This document shows positions 32,809 through 41,850 of a DNA stretch of 50,613 nucleotides, piece by piece; position 1 is the first letter of the stretch; each line of letters opens with the position of its first letter. A program made the position numbers and the translations under genes. Under the pieces are notes generated by a model. That model did no database searches and was not told the DNA's origin. It saw only the letters and a list, made by a program, of their open reading frames with translations. The DNA is from an uncultured Eubacteriales bacterium (GTDB lineage: Bacteria; Bacillota; Clostridia; Lachnospirales; Lachnospiraceae), in NCBI GenBank assembly GCA_949294665.1, contig CASFID010000039.1, positions 1-50,613 of the forward strand. Direction: 5' to 3'.

Positions 32809-35184
32809 ATGAATCAGAAAACATTAGCAAAACTCGAATTTGACAAGATCATCTCCCGTCTGGAAGAAGAGGCGGGTTCTTTCCGCGGGCGTCAGCTCTG
32901 CCGCAGGCTGAAGCCGATGACTGATATCCGGAAGATAGATACTTATCAGGAACAGACCGCTGCAGCGTTTACCCGCATCGTCAGAAAGGGCAGGATCTCT
33001 TTCTCCGATGCGGCCCCTGTAGAGGAATCCATGAAGCGGCTGGAGATCCGCGGAGCCCTCAGCATAACAGAGCTTCTGCGCATCTGCCGGCTGCTGGCCA
33101 ACGCTGCGCGCGCGAAGTCCTACGGCAGGCATGACACTCAGGAGGACGCCTCCGACTGTCTGGATATTTTCTTCGATCAGCTCGAACCTCTGACGAACCT
33201 TTCTTCTGAAATCGGTCGGTGCATCATTTCCGAAGATGAGATCAGCGACGATGCCAGCAGCACGTTAAAGCATATCCGCAGGAGTATGAACACGCTCAAC
33301 GATCGGGTACACAGCACATTGTCCGGCCTGGTAAACGGCTCCCTTCGCACATATCTGCAGGATCCGATCATTACGATGCGAGGGGACAGATATTGTATCC
33401 CTGTCAAATCAGAATACCGCTCACAGGTACAGGGCCTCATACACGACCAGTCGTCCACCGGTTCTACACTGTTTATCGAGCCCATGGCTGTTGTAAAGCT
33501 GAATAATGACCTGAAAGAACTGTATGCAAAAGAGCAGGAGGAGATCCAGGTGATCCTTGCCAGACTGAGCGAGGAAACCGCACAGTATACGGAAGAGATC
33601 CGGGCTGATTACCGGGCGCTCACAGAGCTTGATTTTATCTTTGCGCGGGGGGCTCTCGCCCTGTCCATGCGGGGAAGCCGTCCGGTGATGAACGAAGAGG
33701 GGCGCATCCATATACGGGAGGGGCGGCACCCCCTGCTCGACCAGAAAACAGTCGTACCTGTAACGGTCACTCTCGGAGAAGATTTCACACTGCTTATTAT
33801 CACAGGACCTAATACCGGCGGTAAGACGGTTTCCCTCAAGACTGTCGGTCTGTTTACGCTGATGGGGCAGGCGGGGCTCCACATCCCCGCAGGAGACCGT
33901 TCGGAGCTGGCGATATTCCGTCAGGTCTACGCCGATATCGGAGACGAGCAGAGCATTGAACAGAGTCTGAGCACGTTTTCTTCCCATATGACGAATATTG
34001 TCTCGTTCCTGAAAAATGTTGACGAGCATTCTCTCGTACTCTTCGACGAACTGGGCGCCGGGACCGATCCGACGGAGGGCGCGGCTCTTGCGGTGTCCAT
34101 CCTCTCCTATCTGCACGGGCGGAATATAAGGACGATGGCGACGACACACTACAGTGAACTGAAAGTGTACGCGCTCTCCACTCCGGGCGTTGAAAACGCC
34201 TGCTGTGAGTTTGACGTCGAAAGTCTCCGTCCGACTTACAGACTCCTCATCGGTATCCCCGGCAAGAGCAACGCATTTGCCATATCGGGAAAGCTGGGCC
34301 TTCCTGACTTTATCATCGAAGATGCGAAAAAACGGCTGAGCGAACAGGACGTCTCCTTCGAGGATCTTCTGACCGATCTGGAAGCAGGAAGACGCACGAT
34401 CGAGAAAGAACGCGAAGAGATCGCCGCTTATAAAAAGGAAGCGGAGGAACTGAAACAGCAGGCTCAGAAACGGCAGGAGAAGCTCAACGAGCAGAGGGAC
34501 CGCATCATAAGAGAAGCGAACGAGAAAGCGAACGCTATCCTGCGCGATGCCAAGGAAGTGGCAGATGAGACGATCCGCAACTTCCATAAATTCGGCAAAG
34601 AGAACATCTCTGCTGCAGAAATGGAGAAGGAGCGCGAACGGCTGAGAAAGAAGATCAAGGATACGTCGTCGGCCTCCATAAAGAGTTCTCCAAAGTCTGG
34701 AAAGACGCACCGGCCGGAGGATTTCAGACTGGGCGCGACCGTGAAAGTCCTCAGTATGAATCTCACGGGAACCGTGCAGACGCTTCCCGACGCTCGGGGA
34801 AATGTCACAGTGCAGATGGGCATTCTCCGCTCACAGGTAAATATATCCGATCTGGAGATCGTGGAAGATGCCGGCACATATGCCCCCAAAAAACTGAATC
34901 GCACTTCCCGGGGAAAGATCAAGATGAGCAAATCACTCTCCGTCAGCCCGGAGATCAATCTGCTCGGAAAGACTGTGGATGAGGCTGTAGCAGAGCTTGA
35001 CAAATATCTGGATGACGCGCTGCTGTCACATCTAAACAGTGTGCGCATAGTACACGGGAAAGGAACAGGAGCTCTCCGAAAGGGCATTCACGAATACCTG
35101 AGACGCCAGAAACATGTCAAGTCATATCATCTCGCCGAATACGGCGAAGGCGATGCAGGCGTAACGATCGTAGAACTGAAATAA
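32809..35184 (+). CDS. mutS2: Endonuclease MutS2
   Basis: The 791-residue protein has the MutS-type ATPase (TGPNTGGKTVSLKTVG, LVLFDELGAGTDPTEGAALA, MATTHYSELK), a long coiled coil (about 520-630), and a C-terminal Smr nuclease domain (LDKYLDDALLSHLNSVRIVH, GKGTGALRKG). MutS2 limits recombination and acts in rescue of collided ribosomes in Bacillus. AAGGGG precedes the ATG and TAAAAT at about 32772 could be the -10. The response regulator gene follows after 14 bases, so it may be co-transcribed. Confidence 0.96.
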   Translation: MNQKTLAKLEFDKIISRLEEEAGSFRGRQLCRRLKPMTDIRKIDTYQEQTAAAFTRIVRKGRISFSDAAPVEESMKRLEIRGALSITELLRICRLLANAARAKSYGRHDTQEDASDCLDIFFDQLEPLTNLSSEIGRCIISEDEISDDASSTLKHIRRSMNTLNDRVHSTLSGLVNGSLRTYLQDPIITMRGDRYCIPVKSEYRSQVQGLIHDQSSTGSTLFIEPMAVVKLNNDLKELYAKEQEEIQVILARLSEETAQYTEEIRADYRALTELDFIFARGALALSMRGSRPVMNEEGRIHIREGRHPLLDQKTVVPVTVTLGEDFTLLIITGPNTGGKTVSLKTVGLFTLMGQAGLHIPAGDRSELAIFRQVYADIGDEQSIEQSLSTFSSHMTNIVSFLKNVDEHSLVLFDELGAGTDPTEGAALAVSILSYLHGRNIRTMATTHYSELKVYALSTPGVENACCEFDVESLRPTYRLLIGIPGKSNAFAISGKLGLPDFIIEDAKKRLSEQDVSFEDLLTDLEAGRRTIEKEREEIAAYKKEAEELKQQAQKRQEKLNEQRDRIIREANEKANAILRDAKEVADETIRNFHKFGKENISAAEMEKERERLRKKIKDTSSASIKSSPKSGKTHRPEDFRLGATVKVLSMNLTGTVQTLPDARGNVTVQMGILRSQVNISDLEIVEDAGTYAPKKLNRTSRGKIKMSKSLSVSPEINLLGKTVDEAVAELDKYLDDALLSHLNSVRIVHGKGTGALRKGIHEYLRRQKHVKSYHLAEYGEGDAGVTIVELK

Positions 35185-35198
35185 GGAGGAAATACAGC

Positions 35199-35900
35199 AT
35201 GATAGGAAAACAGAAGATCCTTATCGTAGACGACGATGAAAATATTGCAGAACTGATCTCGCTCTATCTTACAAAAGAGTGTTTTGATACGAAAATCGTA
35301 TACAACGGCGAAGACGCGCTCGCTTCGTTTGATTCCTACCAGCCGAATCTAATCCTTCTGGATCTGATGCTGCCTGGCATTGACGGCTATCAGGTGTGCA
35401 GGGAGATCCGCGCGCGTGCTTCCACGCCTATCATCATGCTCTCCGCCAAGGGCGAAGTGTTTGACAAGGTGCTTGGTCTGGAACTCGGGGCCGACGACTA
35501 CATCATGAAGCCCTTCGATTCCAAAGAAATGGTCGCAAGGGTCCGCGCCGTCCTGAGGAGATACCAGCCCGCCAAAGCGGAACCTTCTGAGAAGGATAAA
35601 ACAAAATGCGTGGAGTACGACGGTCTTGTCATAAATCTGACAAACTATTCTGTACTCTGCGACGGACAGCACGTGGAGATGCCGCCCAAAGAGCTGGAAC
35701 TCCTCTACTGTCTTGCTTCCTCCCCCAATCAGGTATTTACGAGGGAACAACTTCTGGACCGCATCTGGGGCTACGAGTACGTCGGCGATACACGGACCGT
35801 CGACGTGCATATCAAACGTCTCCGCGAGAAGATCAAAGATCATCCTCACTGGAGTCTGAGCACAGTCTGGGGGATCGGTTACAAGTTCGAGACAAAGTGA
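35199..35900 (+). CDS. OmpR-family response regulator
   Basis: The 233-residue regulator has a receiver with DDDEN, phospho-acceptor Asp55 (LILLDLMLPGIDGYQ) and MKPFD, and a winged-helix effector domain (MPPKELELLYCLASSPNQVF, TRTVDVHIKRLREKI, WGIGYKFE). AGGAGG precedes the ATG. It is paired with the kinase 14 bases downstream. Targets unknown; the sugar-binding lipoprotein gene lies tail to tail with the kinase gene. Confidence 0.95.
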   Translation: MIGKQKILIVDDDENIAELISLYLTKECFDTKIVYNGEDALASFDSYQPNLILLDLMLPGIDGYQVCREIRARASTPIIMLSAKGEVFDKVLGLELGADDYIMKPFDSKEMVARVRAVLRRYQPAKAEPSEKDKTKCVEYDGLVINLTNYSVLCDGQHVEMPPKELELLYCLASSPNQVFTREQLLDRIWGYEYVGDTRTVDVHIKRLREKIKDHPHWSLSTVWGIGYKFETK

Positions 35901-35913
35901 GGAACCTTAGGAC

Positions 35914-37320
35914 ATGAAAAGTATACTTCACCTGAAATTCATCGCACTTTATATCATATTCGGATTTCTGTGTCTCTTTACGACCGCAACGCTCACCACC
36001 CAGCTTGTGACAAACCGTCTCATGGAAGATACTTCACAGACGCTGTACAGAGAAGCTACTCTGATCGCAAGCGATTATCTGCCTTCTTATTTCACGGACG
36101 ATTCTTCCCTCTATGCCGTGCAGGCACAGCTTGCGGCAATGCGTCTCTACCTCGAATCCTCTCTCTGGTTCGTGGACTCCACGGGTGCGATGATCACTTC
36201 GTCGAACCTTGAAGGTACCTCGGCCCCGGACGCGATCAAAGACTTCAATCCCGCGGAGATCGGCGGCAACCAGTATATTTCGGGCACCTACCACGGATAT
36301 TTTGACGAAGAAGTCATCACTGTGATGGCTCCTGTGACGCAGGGTTTTTCCACGCGGGGATATCTTCTCATCCACAGCCCGGTCTCTGGTATCAAAGAAC
36401 GCTGCCGGCCGATCATGGTGCCGGTATATATCACACTCGGCGTTATCTTTCTGCTGTCCTTTATCTTTCTGCTCGGCTTTCACTTCTTCGTGTACCGCCC
36501 GCTCAGGCAGATATCTGAGGCGGCGCGCCAGTATGCCCTGGGGAATCTCAAGTATGAGATACCGGTCTACACGCATGATGAGATGGGCTATCTGTCCTCC
36601 TCCCTGAACTATATGGCTGCACAGCTGAAAGATATGGATGATTATCAGAAAAAGATCGTAGCAAACGTCTCACATGATTTTCGTTCTCCGCTTACTTCAA
36701 TGAAAGGGTATGTGGAGGCGATGGCTGACGGCACGATCCCGCCCGAACTGTATGACAAATATCTCAATATCATCCTTTTTGAGACGGAACGTCTCACTGA
36801 CCTGACGAGGGATCTCCTCACTCTGAATGAATTTGATACTAAGGAGCTTCTTCTTGATAAAACGGAGTTCGATATCCAGGAAGTCATAAAGGGGACTGCC
36901 GAATCTTTTGAGGCTGTGTGCACCCCGAAGCACATCTCCATTGAGCTGCTCCTGATGCCCTCGCCCGTCATTGTCTATGCGGACAAAGGGAAGATCCAGC
37001 AGGTGCTTTACAATCTCATAGATAATGCGATCAAATTCAGCGAAAATGAATCCTCTATCGCAGTAGAGGTCACTGAAAAGAATGAGAAAGCTTTCATTTC
37101 TGTCAAAGACAACGGAATCGGTATCCCGAGAAAAGATCTGAACAAGATCTGGGAACGGTTCTACAAATCCGATCTGTCACGCGGAAAGGATAAAAAAGGA
37201 ACGGGCCTTGGACTCTCTATTGTCAGAGAGGTGGTCCAGGCCCATGACGAACATATTAATGTGATCAGTACGGAAGGCGTCGGCACAGAGTTCATATTCT
37301 CACTGAGCCGGGTAATGTAA
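35914..37320 (+). CDS. Sensor histidine kinase with extracellular domain and HAMP
   Basis: The 468-residue kinase has membrane helices at about 8-30 and 168-193 enclosing a 140-residue extracellular sensor, a HAMP linker (RPLRQISEAARQYALGNLKY), HisKA with His254 (NVSHDFRSPLTSMKGYVEAM) and HATPase boxes (YNLIDNAIKFS, DNGIGIPRKD, GTGLGLSIV). It phosphorylates the regulator encoded just before it in response to an external signal that is not known. Confidence 0.95.
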   Translation: MKSILHLKFIALYIIFGFLCLFTTATLTTQLVTNRLMEDTSQTLYREATLIASDYLPSYFTDDSSLYAVQAQLAAMRLYLESSLWFVDSTGAMITSSNLEGTSAPDAIKDFNPAEIGGNQYISGTYHGYFDEEVITVMAPVTQGFSTRGYLLIHSPVSGIKERCRPIMVPVYITLGVIFLLSFIFLLGFHFFVYRPLRQISEAARQYALGNLKYEIPVYTHDEMGYLSSSLNYMAAQLKDMDDYQKKIVANVSHDFRSPLTSMKGYVEAMADGTIPPELYDKYLNIILFETERLTDLTRDLLTLNEFDTKELLLDKTEFDIQEVIKGTAESFEAVCTPKHISIELLLMPSPVIVYADKGKIQQVLYNLIDNAIKFSENESSIAVEVTEKNEKAFISVKDNGIGIPRKDLNKIWERFYKSDLSRGKDKKGTGLGLSIVREVVQAHDEHINVISTEGVGTEFIFSLSRVM

Positions 37321-37349
37321 AAGCGTGACCTCCCCGGGAGGAATGCTGC

Positions 37350-38648
37350 CTACTCATACAGCATCGGCTGTATCTTGGGATCTTCCATGTTTTCTGCGTC
37401 CACCCAGACATAGCCGGTGTCCACCCGCGCCTCATTCCCGATCTCAAGGACGGTCCTCGCGGCGGCAACGACCGTGGCATAGCCCATACCGAAAGGATTC
37501 TGTACGATAAGGCCGTCGATACTTCCATCCTCGAGCGCCGCGATCTGATCCGTGCCCGCGTCAAAACCCATCATGACGATGTCTTCCGTCCGCTCCATAT
37601 TTCTGATGGCTTCCGCCCCGAGCAGGACCGTCTCGTCGTTTGTTCCGAAACATCCTTTAATATCCGGGTGTTTTTCAAGATAATATATGATCATATCCTC
37701 ATCGCTCATCCGATCTGCGATCGCATCAATATCTTCAAGCCGCGTGCGCGCTTCTTCCGAGATGGAGTTCTCATCCGCCATCTCTTCTTCATCAGTTCCG
37801 GACGTTTCATCTCCGGTATCTCCCTGTCCGTCTGTCAGTCCCGAAGCGGCTTCACTCCACTGAGCGAGCTGTTCCTGCGTGACTCCGAGTTCTTCGGCGG
37901 CCGCCTGTCGCTTCAGTTCATCGATCTGATCCAGGTAGATCGTCTCTACTACAGAAACATTCGGGTGAGACGCACTGATCTCATCCTGAAATCCGGATAC
38001 ACGTTCCTTCGCATTGGCCGACACAGAATCCGGCACAATAAGAGCCACCTCGCCGCTTTCTCCGATCGCCTCACAGAGCTTACGGGCGCCTTCAGCAGCC
38101 GCCCCGGAGTTATCTGTCATGCATGTGCACTGGATTCCCTGATAACTGTTCCCGGAATCAAATGCTACGATCTGAATGCCGTTTTCTATGGCAAGATCAA
38201 ACTGGACTGCCGAAGCATTCTCATCGATACTGGCGATGGCGATCACATCGGGATATCTGGCCATCTCTTCATCCAGGATATTGACCTGCTCGTCGATATC
38301 CTCCCCGTCTGCCGGAGCATTAAAGAGCACCTTGACTTCATCCGATCCGCTGTATCCAAGTCTCTCATTTATGTCAGCCGCCGCCTGCTCCACCCCTGCT
38401 CTCACCCGTTTCCAGTAGGAAGAATTCTCCGTCTTTCCGATCACAGAGATGTAAGTTCCCGGTTCCAGATCAAGATCTTCTATGCTGGCATATGCCGCCG
38501 GTGATATTGCATCCAGATTCTCCTGCCACTGGGGTACGTCCGGCGTTTCGCCTGTGAAGATCTCCTCGTCGTCTGAGCTGCTGCAGCCGCACGCTATCAT
38601 CCCCAGACATGCGGCGATTGAAACTAACGCTGCTAATTTCCTTCTCAT
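37350..38648 (-). CDS. Periplasmic-binding-type sugar-binding lipoprotein, orphan
   Basis: The 432-residue protein begins with a lipoprotein signal (LVSIAACLGMIAC, Cys20 as the lipidated residue) and the type I periplasmic-binding fold of ribose/galactose-binding proteins: YISVIGKTENSSYWKRVRAG, DVIAIASID, IQIVAFDSG, GCFGTNDETVLLGA, DGLIVQNPFGMGYA. A 45-residue acidic insert (GLTDGQGDTGDETSG to EEARTRLED) interrupts the middle. No transporter ATPase or permease is adjacent. It converges on the histidine kinase gene 30 bases away; it could feed a signal to that kinase as a ligand-binding lipoprotein, but this is inference. GGAGG lies 6 bases before the ATG. Confidence 0.88.
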   Translation of the reverse strand: MRRKLAALVSIAACLGMIACGCSSSDDEEIFTGETPDVPQWQENLDAISPAAYASIEDLDLEPGTYISVIGKTENSSYWKRVRAGVEQAAADINERLGYSGSDEVKVLFNAPADGEDIDEQVNILDEEMARYPDVIAIASIDENASAVQFDLAIENGIQIVAFDSGNSYQGIQCTCMTDNSGAAAEGARKLCEAIGESGEVALIVPDSVSANAKERVSGFQDEISASHPNVSVVETIYLDQIDELKRQAAAEELGVTQEQLAQWSEAASGLTDGQGDTGDETSGTDEEEMADENSISEEARTRLEDIDAIADRMSDEDMIIYYLEKHPDIKGCFGTNDETVLLGAEAIRNMERTEDIVMMGFDAGTDQIAALEDGSIDGLIVQNPFGMGYATVVAAARTVLEIGNEARVDTGYVWVDAENMEDPKIQPMLYE

Positions 38649-38806
38649 TCTGCGCCTCCATCTATTATTGATGATGTTAAATCTTCATGACTATCGTCCG
38701 CTGTAATATACGGCACTGCCTTTAATCATACACCATATTTCTTAAAAAGAAAGTAATTTTTTTCTGAATTTTGCAAAAAGTTCTAAATTTAAAACATTCA
38801 AATCTC

Positions 38807-38835
38807 TTGTATATTCATCTCTGTTGTATTAAAAT
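38807..38835 (+). promoter_or_regulatory. Ferredoxin promoter
   Basis: TTGTAT (38807-38812), 17 bases, TAAAAT (38830-38835), with an A/T-rich stretch upstream (38755-38800) that may act as an UP element. Confidence 0.7.
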
Positions 38836-38892
38836 GGGGATAGCGAAAAGGGATAAAACTTTTTCGGAAATCAGAAAAGGAGGGTACATACT

Positions 38893-39063
38893 ATGGCACA
38901 CGTAATTAGTGATGAATGCGTAAGCTGTGGTTCTTGCGAAGGCGAATGTCCAGTAGGAGCTATCTCCGAGGGTGATGGCAAATATGAGATCGATGCTGAT
39001 GCTTGTGTTGACTGCGGAGCATGTGAGGCTGCATGTCCGACAGGCGCTATCTCAGCAGAGTAA
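38893..39063 (+). CDS. 2[4Fe-4S] ferredoxin, clostridial type
   Basis: The 56-residue protein has two cluster motifs, CVSCGSCEGECPVGAIS and CVDCGACEAACPTGAIS, each giving three Cys in CxxCxxC and a distant CP Cys to the other cluster. It carries electrons for low-potential enzymes such as hydrogenase or pyruvate:ferredoxin oxidoreductase in the cytosol. AAGGAGGG lies just before the ATG. Codons such as GGT, GCT and GTA with strong promoter and terminator indicate high expression. Single-gene transcript. Confidence 0.97.
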   Translation: MAHVISDECVSCGSCEGECPVGAISEGDGKYEIDADACVDCGACEAACPTGAISAE

Positions 39064-39096
39064 TTTATAGAAAATCGCAAAGTGATCACACGCAGA

Positions 39097-39146
39097 AGAG
39101 CCGCTGTGTTGCCGGACAGAGATTCCGGTACAGCGGTTTCTTTTTG
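39097..39146 (+). terminator. Ferredoxin terminator
   Basis: CCGCTGT (39101-39107) pairs with ACAGCGG (39130-39136), with an inner CCGG/CCGG pairing, followed by TTTCTTTTTG. The stretch 39147-39398 to the next gene holds a GCCTGAG/CTCAGGC hairpin and the MerR promoter, and no supported gene. Confidence 0.9.
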
Positions 39147-39307
39147 TAATAGCGGCTTTCCATAGTCCGGGCCGGCCTGAGACCTCAGGCGTCCGCTTAC
39201 AGTCCCGGGATGGGCTTCCGGCCTCTTTCATGTTCACGTACTCGTTTTTATCCTCTCCTGATGTGGAATCGGGTAACAATTTGACGAACGATTATTGGAG
39301 TTGAGCT

Positions 39308-39326
39308 ACAGTCACTGTGATATAAT
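39308..39326 (+). promoter_or_regulatory. Promoter and palindrome before the MerR-type gene
   Basis: Extended -10 TGATATAAT (TATAAT at 39321-39326). An 11-base palindrome ACAGTCACTGT (39308-39318) lies right upstream in the spacer region, where MerR-type proteins bind. Confidence 0.55.
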
Positions 39327-39398
39327 ATCTTTAAAGTCAGGGACATGCCGGATCGCTCCCTGCGCTTTGAAGCTGATATCAAGGAGGTATAAATATTA

Positions 39399-40022
39399 AT
39401 GGGTGAAGTCAGATTCATGATCTCTGAAGCCGCGAAGCAGGTCGATGTAGAAACTCATGTACTCAGGTACTGGGAAGAAGAACTCGGCCTTACGATCGGG
39501 CGCACGGAGATGGGCCATCGATATTATACAAAAGACGACATCCAGCTCTTCCGCTGTATCAAAAAACTCAAAGATGAAGGCATGCTGCTGCGGGATCTTA
39601 AGCCTCTCATACCGGAGCTTAAGGAGACGCGTCTCAGACTCAGAGCCGCCGAAGATCCCCGGGAGGAGACGCCGGCTGTCAGCGCTTCTCCCGATGGAGA
39701 TAAGATTGCTTCTCCTGCTGATCCTGTCCCCGAGTCCGGCGAGGTAATGATCCCTCTCGAGAAAATAGAGCAGATACGCGCTCTCTTCGGCGATGTGTTC
39801 CGGGAGGTCCTCACAGAAAATAACGGCGTATTAAAAAAAGACATCAGCAGTACAGTTACTACTGATGTCATGCATGAGATGGACTATCTCCTGCAGGCAA
39901 AGGACCGGCAGCAGGAAGAACACTTCCGCAAGCTAGACGCCCTGATCCGTCAGCAGCAGACAAACCGGAAAGAATCTTCCAGATCCGGTCCCATCATGAA
40001 ATTGAGAAAAATATTTACATAA
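39399..40022 (+). CDS. MerR-like DNA-binding protein with C-terminal coiled coil
   Basis: The 207-residue protein has an N-terminal MerR winged helix (FMISEAAKQVDVETHVLRYW, TEMGHRYYTKDDIQLF), a Pro/Ala/Ser-rich linker (about 85-115), and a charged C-terminal coiled coil ending in a basic tail (MKLRKIF). It lacks an obvious ligand- or metal-binding Cys. This layout resembles chromosome-organising MerR-type proteins such as RacA as much as effector-dependent regulators. AAGGAGG precedes the ATG. It ends 20 bases from the convergent dnaB. Confidence 0.85.
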   Translation: MGEVRFMISEAAKQVDVETHVLRYWEEELGLTIGRTEMGHRYYTKDDIQLFRCIKKLKDEGMLLRDLKPLIPELKETRLRLRAAEDPREETPAVSASPDGDKIASPADPVPESGEVMIPLEKIEQIRALFGDVFREVLTENNGVLKKDISSTVTTDVMHEMDYLLQAKDRQQEEHFRKLDALIRQQQTNRKESSRSGPIMKLRKIFT

Positions 40023-40041
40023 CAATTCCTGTCATATCTGC

Positions 40042-41385
40042 TCACTGCTGCCGCAGTTCATTGCCAAAACGTGTGTACTGCGGCATCCAGGCGAGACGCA
40101 CGGTCCCGATCGGGCCATTTCTCTGCTTCGCGATGATGATCTCCGCGATATTTTTATCCTCTGTATCGGGATTATAGTAGTCATCCCTGTAGATAAACAT
40201 ACATACGTCCGCATCCTGCTCGATGGCGCCGGATTCACGCAGATCCGAGAGCATCGGGCGTTTGTCAGTCCTCTGCTCTACCGCACGGCTCAACTGCGAC
40301 AGTGCGATAACAGGCACGTTGAGCTCACGGGCAAGACCTTTCAGCGACCTTGAGATCTCTGATATTTCCTGCTGGCGGCTTTCGTTCCTGCGCCCGCCGC
40401 CTGCACTCATGAGCTGCAGATAGTCGATAATGATCAGGTCAAGTCCGATCTCCAGTTTATATTTCCTGCATTTGGAACGCATCTCTGCTATCGATATCCC
40501 CGAAGTATCGTCTATGATCATACGGGAATTTCCGATCGTCCCGGCTCCCTCGATCAGTTTCTCCCAGTCTGTATCCGACAGATTTCCGGTCCTCAGATAC
40601 TGGGCGTCCACATGGGATTCCAGGGAGAACAGACGGTTTACAAGCTGCTCTTTTGACATCTCCAGACTAAAGACGGCAACCGCAAGATTCTGCCGGAACG
40701 CCACATGCTGGGCAATGTTCAGCACAAACGCCGTCTTTCCCATAGAAGGTCTTGCGGCGATCAGCACCAGATCCGAGCGCTGGAGACCGGAGAGTTTGTA
40801 GTCCAGATCAATGAAACCTGTCGGGATTCCCGTTACATTTCCTTTTGTTTTCGATGCTTTCTCGATCACATCGAGCGCATTTAAGACTACCTGTTTGATC
40901 GGAACATATTCCTGTGTATTTCCATGTTCTACAAGTTCAAACACCTGCTTTTCCGTCTTTTCCAGTATCTCCTCAAGAGGCTGGTTTTCCAGATAACATA
41001 TATTGGCCGTCTCTTCGCTGATCTTAATGAGCCTGCGAAGGACCGCCTTGTCTCTGACGATTTCTGCATAATATTTTACATTCGCGGAAGTCGGAGTGCT
41101 CACAAGGAGCTCCCTTGCGAACTCCATACTACTGATCTCCGGCGGGACGTCCTTCTCCTTCAGATGTTCCTGCAGCGTGATCAGATCTACAGGCTTCCCC
41201 TCCTTGAACAGGTCCACTACCGCGTCGAAAAGAACGCCATATGCAGTCTGATAGAAATCTTCCCCTGCGATGATCTCAGAAGCGATCATCACAGCGTCCT
41301 TGTTCATCAGCATTGCTCCGAGCACGGCCTGTTCTGCCTCAATACTGTGAGGCGGTATCCGTTTCATTGCCGCTTCCATATCCAT
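40042..41385 (-). CDS. dnaB: Replicative DNA helicase DnaB
   Basis: The 447-residue helicase has the N-terminal DnaB domain (PPHSIEAEQAVLGAMLMNKD), linker, and RecA-type motor with ARPSMGKTAF (Walker A), VAVFSLEMSKEQL, IIIDYLQLMS (Walker B), ALSQLSRAVEQR and the C-terminal QDADVCMFIYRDDYY, QRNGPIGTVRL. It unwinds DNA at the fork. It is the last gene of gdpP-rplI-dnaB with a 13-base gap after rplI, a conserved Firmicutes order. AAGGGG precedes the ATG. Confidence 0.98.
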   Translation of the reverse strand: MDMEAAMKRIPPHSIEAEQAVLGAMLMNKDAVMIASEIIAGEDFYQTAYGVLFDAVVDLFKEGKPVDLITLQEHLKEKDVPPEISSMEFARELLVSTPTSANVKYYAEIVRDKAVLRRLIKISEETANICYLENQPLEEILEKTEKQVFELVEHGNTQEYVPIKQVVLNALDVIEKASKTKGNVTGIPTGFIDLDYKLSGLQRSDLVLIAARPSMGKTAFVLNIAQHVAFRQNLAVAVFSLEMSKEQLVNRLFSLESHVDAQYLRTGNLSDTDWEKLIEGAGTIGNSRMIIDDTSGISIAEMRSKCRKYKLEIGLDLIIIDYLQLMSAGGGRRNESRQQEISEISRSLKGLARELNVPVIALSQLSRAVEQRTDKRPMLSDLRESGAIEQDADVCMFIYRDDYYNPDTEDKNIAEIIIAKQRNGPIGTVRLAWMPQYTRFGNELRQQ

Positions 41386-41398
41386 AAAAGAATACCCC

Positions 41399-41848
41399 TT
41401 ACGCCTCTTCCTTCACAACGACTTTCAACTCTGCCGTGACCTCCGGGTGAAGCTTCACACTGACTATATGTGTCCCGAGCATTTTGATCGTCTCTTTGAG
41501 CTGTATCTTCTTCTTATCTATATCAAGATTCATCTGGTCTTTGACTGCAGCGGCAATCTCTTTGCTTGATACCGAGCCAAACGTCCGTCCGCCCTCTCCC
41601 ACTTTGATCGAGAGCTCCACGCTGCCGGCGGCAAGCTTTTCCGCAAGTTCACGGGCGGCTTCCAGATTCTCCTGGGCCACCTTTTTCTCATTGTTCTTCT
41701 GGAGTTTCAGATCGTTGAGATTCCCGGCCGTCGCCTCTGCCCCCAGTTTCTTCGGCAAAATATAATTTCTCGCATAGCCGTCGTTTACATTTACGATCTC
41801 TCCCTTTTTCCCGAGAGATTTTACATCCTGCAACAGTATTACTTTCAT
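41399..41848 (-). CDS. rplI: 50S ribosomal protein bL9
   Basis: The 149-residue protein starts [20 protein letters not shown] and has the [22 protein letters not shown]-binding N-domain, a long connecting helix and a C-domain ([20 protein letters not shown]). It binds 23S rRNA at the base of the L1 stalk. It follows gdpP by 2 bases, so translation is coupled. Confidence 0.98.
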   Translation of the reverse strand: MKVILLQDVKSLGKKGEIVNVNDGYARNYILPKKLGAEATAGNLNDLKLQKNNEKKVAQENLEAARELAEKLAAGSVELSIKVGEGGRTFGSVSSKEIAAAVKDQMNLDIDKKKIQLKETIKMLGTHIVSVKLHPEVTAELKVVVKEEA

Positions 41849-41850
41849 CG

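Noticed and set aside
33421-34710. A 429-aa reverse frame across mutS2
   Set aside because: It lies wholly inside mutS2 on the other strand, is rich in Arg, Leu and Cys as shadow frames are, and has no ribosome site.
37329-37342. CCTCC/GGAGG hairpin between the kinase and the sugar-binding gene as terminator
   Set aside because: The stem is only 5 pairs and neither strand has a T tract; too weak to call.
39052-39279. A 75-aa minus-strand frame after the ferredoxin gene
   Set aside because: It overlaps the ferredoxin stop and terminator, has odd composition and no ribosome site.
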